Part shown: positions 23,800 through 32,475 of the stretch, one piece after another
Position numbering within the stretch: the stretch's first letter is position 1
How the letters are laid out: each line of letters begins with the position of its first letter
Assembly (NCBI GenBank): GCA_017506865.1
Contig: JAFCMP010000290.1
Location: 186,001-250,000, forward strand
Source of the DNA: Tribonema minus
Lineage: Eukaryota; Sar; Xanthophyceae; Tribonematales; Tribonemataceae
Direction: 5' to 3'
Length of the DNA: 64,000 nt
Program-made: the position numbers and the translations under genes
Notes under the pieces: model-generated
The model's input: only the letters and a program-made list of their open reading frames with translations
What the model was told of the DNA's origin: nothing
The model's database searches: none

Positions 23800-26700
23800 T
23801 TACTGCTGCTGTGTACACACGGCCGTGACATCGATGACTTTGGCTGCCACTTGCTGTCTGGTGTAGTGGTATTTGACGCCAATGTGTCTAGTACGCTGCT
23901 GCGCGTAGGGGTTGGACGCCAGCTGTAGCGCCCCGGAGTTGTCCTCGTACAAGGGCATGGGCTGCTGGCCACTCACCCCCAGAAAGGCAAGCAGGCCCAG
24001 AAGAGGAACCGCCTGTTGTGACGCGTGGTACAGCGCCACATACTCCGCCTCTGTCGTAGAAGTGGTGACGAGGCCCTGCTTCTTGCTGCACCATGCGACC
24101 GCCGCTCCCGCCAGCATAAACACAAAGCCCGATGTTGAGCGCCTGTCAACCGGGTCGCTGGCGAAGGATGCGTCCGCATAGCCGATCAGTCGAAGCTGCT
24201 GGCTGGGTCTGAACGTGAGATTGTAGTCCTGTGTGCCCTTGAGGTACGCCAGTGCGCGTTTGGCGTTGCGCATGTGATGCTGGCAGGGGCTGCCCATGTG
24301 CTGAGCCAGTTGAGCAACTGTGTAGGCGAGGTCGGGGCGCGTGCTCGTTGACAGGTAGAGCAAGCCCCCGACCATGCTCCTGTAAAGCTCAGCTTGTGCA
24401 GGCTCCAAGGCTGCTGAGGTGATGAGCTTGTCACCTTGGTAGACGGCCGGTGTTGGCGCGGGGTTGCAGTTAGTCATGTTGAACCTGCTGAGCAGTGTGG
24501 CCGCATAGCTGTGCTGGCCAAGGCTGATCATCATGATGGTGTGGCTGGTGGTGTTGTGAGTGATGTTGATGCCCAAGAACCACTTGAACTCTCCTAGATC
24601 CTTGATGGAGAATCGCTGCTGCAGCTTGCTGGTGATGCTGGTGATGAGCTGGCCGTTGCTCGTGCCGGTGAAGAAGATGTCATCGACGTAGATGAGCAGG
24701 ACGACGCCGGTCTCGGCGTCGAACAAGACGCACGGGTCGTAGTCGCAGCTGGTGAAGCCCTGCTGTAGCAGGTAGTCTGACACTGTACGGTGCCAGGTGC
24801 GGGGACTCTGCTTGAGTCCGTAAAGGCTCTTGTTAAGCCGTAGCACAAGTTGAGTGCCGTCTGCTGCGTGCTGCTCGTACCCCTCAGGCTGCTTGACGTA
24901 GACCTCCTCCTCCATGTAACTCTGGACGAAGGCGTTGTTGATGTCGATATGGCGAAGCTGCCAGCCGTTGTGAGCTGCCAAGGCGATGACGGTGCGCAGC
25001 GATGCCATGTGCACTACTGGCGCGAAGGTATGCTGGAAGTCGACGCCGGGCTGCTGTGAAAAGCCCTTTGCTACGAAACGAGCTTTGTGTACCACTACCT
25101 CCCCCAGCTCGTTGCGCTTCTCCTTGAACAGCCACCTAGAGCTTACCACGTTCATGCCGCTGGTCCGCGGCACCAGCTCCCAGGTGTTGTTGTCGATGAG
25201 GGCGTCGTACTCCTTCTGCATGGCTGCACGCCACTGCTCCGATACTACCGCCTCGCCGTAGCTGCTAGGCTCCGATGAGCTGGTTTCAGCTGCTGCTGCG
25301 AACGTTTCGAAAGCGGCAATGGTACTGGGCTCCTCGGAGCTGACGCCAGCAACAGCTGCGAATGCCTGAAAAGCATTGAGGTCGGCGCGCTTGGCCGCCA
25401 GCTCGTCGCGGAGGGCTGTTCGCGTCTGGGCGCGAGTGACCGGCCCACGTGCGGGCGGCAGTTGAGGTAGCTGCGGCTGAGGATGGTCGTTTTGCTGCTG
25501 CTGCGGCGGCGGCGGTTGCAGTGGCGGCTGCGGCGGCGCTGCGGGCTGCTGCGTCGCGTCTGCAGGCTGTTGCTGAGGTAGCGGCTGCTCTGGCTCTGGC
25601 ATACCGATGGTGATGTACTGCTGTTCAAGCTGCACGTCGGTGGGAAGTGCAGGCGCGTCGCGAGGGTCCTCGATGAATGTGACATGACGCGTCTCGATGA
25701 TGCGCCGCGTAGACTCGTTGTAGACGCGGTAGGTGTTGCTCTGCTCCGCGTAGCCGACAAACCTCCCCCGCCATGCCCTAGGGCCAAGCTTACCCTCCCT
25801 GGCGCCTGGCTCCAGGTGCACGTACGCATGCGCCCCAAACACCCTGAGGTGCGCAAGGTCCGGCACCTCGTTTGTCCATGCCTGATAAGGCGTCATGCCG
25901 CCGAGTGCCCGCGTTGGAGAGCGGTTGCGGATGTAGTTGGCGGTCTGCAGCGCCTCTGCCCACAGAAATGGGGGCAGCGATGTGTCGTACAGCATGCACC
26001 GAGCCATGCCGAACAGGGTGCTCCACGACCGCTCTGCGACGCCGTTCTCCTGCGGCGTGTACGGCGCTGAGTAGTCTGAAGTGATACTTGCGCTGTTGCA
26101 GTAGTGGATGATGTCCTCGCTGATGAACTCGCGAGCGTTGTCGAAGCGGATGCCGCGAATGTGGATGCCCTGTTTTGCCATGGCAAAGACGAGCTTGTGC
26201 GCGTTGTCGGGAGCGTCGCTCTTGCGCTTGCAGCAGTAGATGAAGCTGTAGCGCGTGCTGTCGTCCTTGAAGCCTTGCGCATAGCTGTAGCCTTGTAGCG
26301 ACGCAGGCGTGATGGGACCTGCGAAGTCAGAGTGGAAGTGACTGCCGCGAGTTGAAGTACCTGCTGGCTTCGATGCTGCTGCTGCTGGCGGCTGATGACG
26401 CGACTTGGCGAGGGCGCAGGTCGAGCAATCCGGAAGCTGCGCCTTGCTGACTGTCGTGCTGATGCCTGTGCCGCGGTCCTTGGCCAGGGCCTGTACGTCC
26501 CTCCAGTTGAGGTGACCCAACCGTCGGTGCCAAAGTTGAGCTTCGGCAATTGTAAGTACTGCCGCCAAAGTCTCGATCGGCTGCTTGCGGCGAGACGGAG
26601 GACGTAGGCTGATGTAGTATAGGCCGTTGCGGAGCGTAGTAGGGATGAGCACCTTCCCTTTGCTGATGCCTTGAACCTTCTTGTTGCTGAACTCGAAGGT

Positions 26701-27933
26701 GCCACCTGCAGCCTCGAGCCGCGAGTAGCTGATGAGGTGCGAGCCTGCACCTGCTGCGATGACCGAGTCGGTGAACTTGACGTCGGTGTAGCGGCCGTTC
26801 TTCGTCCGTGCCGACAGCGTGACATCTGCGATGATGTCAACTTCGCACAAACCTCCGACTCCTTTGATCTTCTCGCTGCAAGGCCGCTTGTTGGACAGGG
26901 CGATGCTGAAGTCCCAAGGCAGGAGTAGAGGGTCGAAGACGTACCGATTGCTGCCTGTGTCGATGGCAGCTTGGAAACCGTGCTGATCGCCATTGGGGTG
27001 GCTGCTGTTGATAGCGAATCCGAGTGGGCCATCTTGTCCAGCCGAAGAGGCACCGTGACTCTCCGATCGTCGCCCGTTGCGATTGCGCCGCTCACGAGCG
27101 AGCAGCTCGCATTCGCTGGTTGAGTGCGTGTCACTCTTGTGTCGATGACACCACTTGCCGCTGGCACCAGCGCTGCTGCTGGGAGTGCTGGGGCGATGGC
27201 GCTGGCCCTTCTGCTGCTTCTTGGCGTGGCAGCTGCTGGCCTTGTGTCCGAACTTGCCGCAGGAGCGGCAGGAACCTCGGAATGCCGGCGTCGAGGTTGA
27301 GAGGGCTGTGAGAAGCCCCTGCTCCCGCTGGCTGTCATACTCCGTCCGGAGCGCTTGCTGGATGTCTGCAAAAGACATGGCGCCGTTGACCATGATGATC
27401 TTCTTCACGGTGTCGTAGGCGCTAGGCAATCCCCGGAGGATCTGCCCGATCAACGTGGTGTCCGTGATCGTTTCTCCTAAGGCGGTCAGCTTCGCCTTCA
27501 GGTTCTGCAGCCGCATGAGGAACTCGTCCGTGTCCTCGCCTGGCTGGAGGGAAGTGCGTTGGAACTCGCTGGTCAGGGCCATGGTGCGAGCCCGCGTGTT
27601 GCCCTCGTACTTGGCGGTGAGTGCCCGCCATGCTCCGCGACCATCTGCTGGTGGCCCTGCGGATTGCCGTGTCACTGCGTGCGCAGCGCTGGCTGTGAAG
27701 CTGATTGATGCCACCAGACAGCCGAAGAAGTGTTGAATCATCTTGGCGTAGTCGTCCTTGGCCTTCAGCTGCGTCTCCTCTGTGTCGGAGAGCCGGAAGT
27801 TGAGAAACTCTCCGGAGAGCCCCTTTGATGCCATGATGGCTAAGAAGAGGTAAGAGAACTGGTCCCAGTTCTCGTGCTGCCCATCAAACTGTGGCAGCGG
27901 CACCTTGGTGTCCATCCGCATGGAGGCCATCAT
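23800..27933 (-). CDS. pol: Copia Gag-Pol polyprotein
   Basis: 1377 residues in copia order. The UBN2-type Gag (VPLPQFDGQHENWDQFSYLF) is followed by a CCHC knuckle (CRSCGKFGHKASSC, about 225-238). The protease has AIDTGSN. The integrase HHCC region (LWHRRLGHLNW...CSTCALAK) precedes the core Asp residues (HSDFAGP; IRFDNAREF) and YTPQENGVAERSW with the catalytic Glu. Reverse transcriptase shows SRWLFKEKRNELG and IYVDDIFFTG. RNase H shows GYADASFASD, STTEAEYVAL and YEDNSGALQL. All key catalytic residues I checked are present. The first ATG (27933) is only four bases inside the 5' LTR boundary, leaving almost no leader, so the primer binding site must overlap the start of gag. Confidence 0.95.
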   Translation of the reverse strand: MMASMRMDTKVPLPQFDGQHENWDQFSYLFLAIMASKGLSGEFLNFRLSDTEETQLKAKDDYAKMIQHFFGCLVASISFTASAAHAVTRQSAGPPADGRGAWRALTAKYEGNTRARTMALTSEFQRTSLQPGEDTDEFLMRLQNLKAKLTALGETITDTTLIGQILRGLPSAYDTVKKIIMVNGAMSFADIQQALRTEYDSQREQGLLTALSTSTPAFRGSCRSCGKFGHKASSCHAKKQQKGQRHRPSTPSSSAGASGKWCHRHKSDTHSTSECELLARERRNRNGRRSESHGASSAGQDGPLGFAINSSHPNGDQHGFQAAIDTGSNRYVFDPLLLPWDFSIALSNKRPCSEKIKGVGGLCEVDIIADVTLSARTKNGRYTDVKFTDSVIAAGAGSHLISYSRLEAAGGTFEFSNKKVQGISKGKVLIPTTLRNGLYYISLRPPSRRKQPIETLAAVLTIAEAQLWHRRLGHLNWRDVQALAKDRGTGISTTVSKAQLPDCSTCALAKSRHQPPAAAASKPAGTSTRGSHFHSDFAGPITPASLQGYSYAQGFKDDSTRYSFIYCCKRKSDAPDNAHKLVFAMAKQGIHIRGIRFDNAREFISEDIIHYCNSASITSDYSAPYTPQENGVAERSWSTLFGMARCMLYDTSLPPFLWAEALQTANYIRNRSPTRALGGMTPYQAWTNEVPDLAHLRVFGAHAYVHLEPGAREGKLGPRAWRGRFVGYAEQSNTYRVYNESTRRIIETRHVTFIEDPRDAPALPTDVQLEQQYITIGMPEPEQPLPQQQPADATQQPAAPPQPPLQPPPPQQQQNDHPQPQLPQLPPARGPVTRAQTRTALRDELAAKRADLNAFQAFAAVAGVSSEEPSTIAAFETFAAAAETSSSEPSSYGEAVVSEQWRAAMQKEYDALIDNNTWELVPRTSGMNVVSSRWLFKEKRNELGEVVVHKARFVAKGFSQQPGVDFQHTFAPVVHMASLRTVIALAAHNGWQLRHIDINNAFVQSYMEEEVYVKQPEGYEQHAADGTQLVLRLNKSLYGLKQSPRTWHRTVSDYLLQQGFTSCDYDPCVLFDAETGVVLLIYVDDIFFTGTSNGQLITSITSKLQQRFSIKDLGEFKWFLGINITHNTTSHTIMMISLGQHSYAATLLSRFNMTNCNPAPTPAVYQGDKLITSAALEPAQAELYRSMVGGLLYLSTSTRPDLAYTVAQLAQHMGSPCQHHMRNAKRALAYLKGTQDYNLTFRPSQQLRLIGYADASFASDPVDRRSTSGFVFMLAGAAVAWCSKKQGLVTTSTTEAEYVALYHASQQAVPLLGLLAFLGVSGQQPMPLYEDNSGALQLASNPYAQQRTRHIGVKYHYTRQQVAAKVIDVTAVCTQQQ

Positions 27934-27937
27934 AACC

Positions 27938-28219
27938 TGACGGAACTATAACACCGTGGCAGAGTAGGACACCCAAGGTGGACCCAATGCAAAGTGCAGA
28001 ACAGCACTAGACCATGGCAGGTTGGTATTGCAAAGAAGTGATTATTGTGCAGGAGCGTGAGCAAGCGGAGAAATAGCCCTGAGTCAGGGGCGGAACAGTA
28101 CCGGACTGGTGCTGGAACATGCAGTGGTGGACTAACAAGAGAAACTCCCAGAATGGGGAGAAACCTGTGTAGGTATGCATGCACATGCAAGTAGGGTATG
28201 TAGGTATCATACTCCGTCA
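27938..28219 (-). repeat. Copia 5' LTR
   Basis: 282 bp, partner of 23118-23399, directly followed (minus strand) by GGTT and the gag ATG. It carries the promoter of the element by family knowledge; no individual element is distinguishable. Confidence 0.93.
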
Positions 28220-28815
28220 CAGCCCAATCGGACGCCGACAGTCGCAAACTCCAGGAGAGGGCGCAGGTTGCCAAGAAGCTGGCCGACGACGGCGTACATG
28301 AAAGCGTAGCCTGTGCCGTGCTCTCCGGCGCCGCACCTCCTGCGGCGCCCACCACCGCTGCTCCTGCAGGCACCAAGCGCGGCGCCAAGGGTCCTGCCCG
28401 CCCTGTTGCGCCCCGTGTCAAGCGCGTAAAGCCTTCCAAGGCCGGCCCCCACACCGCCGATGCCAGCATCCCCCCTGGCCCCAATGCTGCTGTCGTCGCC
28501 ATGCCTGCCGGTTATCCAGCGCCAAGCAGCATCGGCTTTTATCAAGCTAGCAATGCGGTGCGTGCTTTCATGCAGCACTTCCGCATTGATGCACTGCCTA
28601 CCGACAACCCCGTGCGTACTGCTAAGGAAACCGAGAGTGTGCTCTGCGGGAGAGTCTTGTTTGTTTACAACAAACGAACGCAGAAGAAGAAGGGCGAGAG
28701 AGGTTTCCCAGGCGGCTCCTTTGCCGCGCACATGTTTCCCGTCATGCAAGCAGTGTTTAAGGATGCGATAGACACCAAGGAGGCTAAGAAGAGAGACGGT
28801 GGCCCTCCCCTCTGA

Positions 28816-29638
28816 GCGTAGCTGCTCTGAGATCATCTGCGGGGGACATGGAGAGCGTCCAGCAGACAGACATGTCCTCACCTTTACAGGGGTTGACACA
28901 TTTCTACGGGACACTGAGGGTATGCAGTGGGGGGTACGGAAGGCGTTTGCCAGTGCGCGTTTGAGGTCCGAAGTGACGGCATCTAGAGTTCTGTACAGTG
29001 TTGCGGACCTTGATAACTTGTGTGAAGATTTGCGTCAGTGTGTTAATGTGTGTGCTGCCGATATGCGGTTAATGCACAAGGGCATCATCTCTAATCGCTC
29101 TGACTGTGTGCTGTGACTGTTGTTGGCATTGCGATCAAACACGCACTTGTCTGCAATGCTTCATTTGTCAGTACATGATGATGCAGTCTTTGTGAGCACC
29201 ACATGCGTCTGCTAATTTGCACAGCTTGCCATATTCTATTGATTTCTCAGGCGCTTTCAGGCTAGTGCATCCACAGAGTCAGCTCTACCACACAGCAGTA
29301 TTGCGTTATCATCAGTAGCTATAGATCGAGGGTGAGGCAGATCGATCCCGGTGCTTGTCGTTCATTAAATTTCAATGATGCTACTGAGTATTGGCTATGA
29401 GTTGGCGTCCTGCTGTGCCTAGACTGGAAAGAACAATTAGATGCAACACTGCTGAATTTGTGCAGTGTAATGTGATGCAGCATATCATAGTATGCAGACT
29501 TGGTTTCGAGAGCAGGCGCAGGCGTTATAAAAGACAAAGGAGGTGCACACATTGCAGAAGGGCAGCTGACACAGACCGTATGAGGCGTTTTGGAATGTTG
29601 CATTCAAGGTGACAAACTCCTGCTGGTGGCTGTCCAAC
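28816..29638. other. Gap between gene X and the coiled-coil gene
   Basis: A 105-codon frame at 28799-29116 shows no recognisable domain and I do not call it. The rest is AT-richer, with no coding evidence. It should contain the convergent 3' ends of the two flanking genes. Confidence 0.4.
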
Positions 29639-30768
29639 TTATCGCGAGCAAGACTTGCTGCTTGAAAACTGGGTCCCTTGCGAATAGTTGGAGAGCCTAG
29701 AGCTGTATGCATTCTCGTCCCAGCCCACTTCGGGCGATGTATTGACACCGCCGTGGCGTTGGAGGGGTGTGACTTGCACGGGCACCTTATACACAGCAGT
29801 GTCACATTGTGTCGCTGCGCTGTTGTACAACACTGCAGTGCGTCCACCACTCCTTGCCAGCTTGATTTCTGTATATGCATTTTGCAAATCCTGCTCAGCC
29901 TTGAGCCTTGCTTGAGTCTCAGCCTCTGCCTTTGCTTCTGACCGCCTCACGAGGGTATTGAGATGCTTGTTTGCAAACACCATACCTTTTTCCTTATGCT
30001 TACTCCGCAACTCTGCCATTGCCTCAATGCTGGCCTCCACATGCATCAGCTTTATTTGTGCCTCTTCTGCACTTGTCTCCGCCGCAGCTGCCCTCATCTC
30101 CGCCTCTGCTACCCGCTCCTCGGCCATAGTCCTGGCCGCAGCTGCTCTCCTCTCGGCTTCTGCCGCCCGCTCCTCAGCCATATCCCTGGCAGCTTCTGCA
30201 CTTGCCAGCAGTCTGTGCGCGCCAGCAATCTCCTCCTCAGCAAAAGCCAGGTCATCTGCATGAGACTGCTCTGCAGCACGGAGGCTCATGACCTCTGCTG
30301 TAGCACTGCGCAGAGCGGCATGCAGGCGCGCAATCTCCCCCGTGGCATCATGCAACGCATTGCCCAGCGCATTCTGCTCGCCTGATGGCGGTCCCACTGA
30401 TGCCTGCAAGTACAAAAAAAATGCGTAAGAACAAGCAGCAATAGCGGTGGCAACACCGAGTACGGACAACCTGCAGTCCACTTACTCACCGTGGTACCCC
30501 GTGCCTCGTAGTGGTGAAGTGGTGGTCGTTGCCGCTGAACTGCGCTGAGTCGTGCCTTCTTCTTAGTGTGCTTGACCTGCAGTGCATCTCGTTCAGAAAC
30601 CAAGGAATCTATCTCTTGTTGCACAACTGTGATGGCGCTGTCCTCTGCACCGTGTCCGTCAGCAAAGAGCCGCTTTATCTTGGCGTACCGATCTGAGATC
30701 TTTTTGCTGATGCTATCGTACTTGCGCTTGAGAGCGGTCTTTACGGCGCCGGTATCGCTGCCAGCCAT
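29639..30768 (-). CDS. Coiled-coil protein, two exons
   Basis: Exon 1 runs 30768-30490 (93 codons, ATG in AGCCAT context) and exon 2 runs 30403-29639. The 86-base intron has GTGAGTAAG at the donor and a T-rich tract ending TTGCAG, and the phase is preserved (phase 0). The product has 347 residues. Exon 1 is Lys/Asp-rich and helical (KRKYDSISKKISDRYAKIKR). Exon 2 is a long Ala/Glu/Arg heptad-like coiled coil with repeated AEERAAEAERRAAAA-type units. A Ser-rich tail with TQCDTAVYKVPV follows. No enzyme motif and no membrane segment. The function is unknown; a structural or scaffold role would be a guess. Gene X, another coiled-coil basic protein, is its convergent neighbour. Confidence 0.65.
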
Positions 30769-31532
30769 GCGGGCGGCATGGGCCATGCCAACGGTGAGCA
30801 CCCGCAGTAGCAGCGGAAAGGTTGCCCGAGCAGCAGTAGGTGCAGTTGGCGATGGAAGCTTTGTCCATGGTGGACAGGTGGCGGACCGATTGCTTGCAGT
30901 AGCGCTTGTGTCAGAATAGCATGCTATCCTAGGTCTGCAGCTGTTTAGTTGTACCATGCAGGGTCTGACTGGCTATAGTTACCGAGCAGGGTCACAGCAT
31001 TTTCCCGAGACAATTCCGGGTCTCTCCATATTTTCTTCGTCTTTCCATGGTTGCTCTCCAGAGCACGTTTCCTTCTCAGGGCATGCTTCCCTTGCCCATC
31101 TATATCAATTCACTTCTTCTTACACGGTCCTACAGCCGGAGTCTCTCTTCCTCCTTTGTGCCTTGCTACATTGGCTTGGCATCCTCATGGAGCTCTAGCT
31201 GCACTCTAGTCATTCCGACATGGTCACACCGATGGCCTGAGGAAGTCCGCACAGCACCAGTGCGTTACCAAATACCGCACAGCACAAGTGCGTTATCAAA
31301 TACCGCACAGCACCAGTGCGAGACCAAATACCGCACAGCATCAGTGCGACAACAAATCCCACAGCAACTTCAAGCACGCGTGGTCACATTGAGCTGGGAA
31401 GCACGTAAGTAGAGCTAGGAACTACAGGGACAGTACTGCGGAGCATCCTCACATAGGAGCACGCGGGAATAGGGGAAAGCCTGACCTGAGTACAGCATCT
31501 CAATACACGGCAATCAGCAATCCATCGTCGAC
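30769..31532. other. Upstream region with 28-bp tandem repeats
   Basis: Non-coding stretch between the coiled-coil gene and a copia gag remnant. The part next to 31533 is probably the leader (and perhaps an LTR remnant) of that copia. The only clear structure is the tandem repeat at 31248-31359. Confidence 0.5.
31248..31359. repeat. Four 28-bp tandem repeats with a small palindrome
   Basis: The unit CGCACAGCACCAGTGCGTTA plus CCAAATAC occurs four times with point differences. Each unit contains the imperfect inverted pair CGCACAGCA / CAGTGCG, so each could fold as a hairpin. Confidence 0.85.
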
Positions 31533-31982
31533 ATGGGCGACAGCGGCAGAAGCACATCTGCGGATCGCTACACATTCGCCAGCCTTCACAGGATCACTCG
31601 GCTGCCCTTCGACGGCAAGAACGAAGCATGGACATCCTGGAAGTTGAAGTTCACGTCATGGATCAAAGTCATCGGCGCCTACGACGTCATGACCGGCAAG
31701 ACGGAACCACCCTCCGAAGACGACTCAGCACGAGCCGCATACAACATCACCAACAGCATGGCCTACACGCTCATTGTCACTAACGTCACTGACACAGCCT
31801 TCAACATAGTCTCCCAAGCACCAGAGGACGACGGCAGCAAAGCATGGCAACTGCTTCTCAACAGGTACGAAACCAAGACCCGAGCACAGAAAATACGCCT
31901 TCTCAGCGAACTCATGCGGGTTAAGTTGGACACACAAGATCCAGAGGAGCTCTTCACCACGATCAACGACATCGTGAAGCAC
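31533..31982 (+). pseudogene. gag: Truncated copia-type Gag fragment
   Basis: ATG at 31533 opens a frame with a UBN2/copia Gag signature: LPFDGKNEAWTSWKLKFTSW, then AWQLLLNRYETKTRAQK and LDTQDPEELFTTINDIV. It stops being copia-like exactly where the gypsy LTR begins (31983). It is unlike the gag of the intact copia at 23.8-27.9 kb, so it belongs to a different family. No matching downstream part exists beyond the other LTR (47867). Confidence 0.75.
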
Positions 31983-32282
31983 TGTTTTAGGAGAGCTCAG
32001 CGGTGGGCTACAGCATGCTAACTTACCTTGTTGTTGGTGGAGGCCTGTGGAGGTGGGGGTGTCCTCAGCTATAGCTGTCTTGTGCCGAGACCGGAGGTAG
32101 AGAAAGAAGTGAGTGCGCAGCTGCCTTTTTTTGGCAAGTTGCAATTGGATCCTCGGCACAATCCAGGGGATCTGATTCAGGAGTAACATGTATGAAACCC
32201 TGCATCATCACCCGACATACCAGGGGTATGCCCTAATAATGGCATCATCAGACACGGATCCGACAATGTACAATCCGTAACA
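31983..32282 (-). repeat. Gypsy 3' LTR
   Basis: 300 bp. It matches 47567-47866 except for scattered substitutions and a few small indels around 32090-32130, so the copy is not brand new. Confidence 0.9.
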
Positions 32283-32296
32283 GCTCCCCCTTCTTC
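32283..32296 (-). promoter_or_regulatory. Gypsy polypurine tract
   Basis: Minus-strand GAAGAAGGGGGAGC directly abuts the 3' LTR. It is the expected primer for plus-strand DNA synthesis. Confidence 0.8.
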
Positions 32297-32475
32297 GATT
32301 CGTCGTCGTCCTCGACGGCGGTCTCAGGGATCAGCGCTGCAACAGAGGCACATTGGGCCCATAGGACTCGCACGCTAAGACTCTACATGACACATGGAAG
32401 GCTGGTGTCAAGCTAGCTGTTAGAGTCAAAGCGGTAGGAGGGATGGCGAGCCCCACAGGGTGAATCCGGGGGCGG

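Larger units (their letters stand above)
23118..28219 (-). mobile_element. Complete Ty1/copia LTR retrotransposon
   Basis: 5.1-kb element on the minus strand. The LTRs at 27938-28219 (5') and 23118-23399 (3') are both 282 bp, start TGACGG and end CCGTCA, and differ at only a few positions. A 5-bp target duplication CAGCC flanks it (23113-23117 and 28220-28224). A purine tract (GAGGGAGGG on the minus strand) abuts the 3' LTR. One uninterrupted 1377-codon ORF fills the interior. Near-identical LTRs and an intact ORF point to a recent, possibly still active, insertion. Confidence 0.95.
22786..28815 (+). pseudogene. Gene X: unrecognised coiled-coil/basic protein, disrupted by a copia insertion
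   Basis: An exon begins after a good polypyrimidine-AG (22761-22785) and runs in frame to 23117. The same frame resumes at 28225 and ends with TGA at 28813-28815, once the copia element and one copy of its CAGCC duplication are discounted. The protein has a Gly/Ser-rich start, a helical coiled-coil-like segment spanning the insertion site (QAKLLQTIAEEKLTIAQARK), a Pro/Ala/Lys-rich basic linker, and a C-terminal globular part (IGFYQASNAVRAFMQHFRID ... ESVLCGRVLFVYNKRTQKKK). I do not recognise the family. Upstream exons are not found; the RLE retrotransposon sits where they might be. With the 5.1-kb insertion in the exon, the gene should be inactive. Confidence 0.55.
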
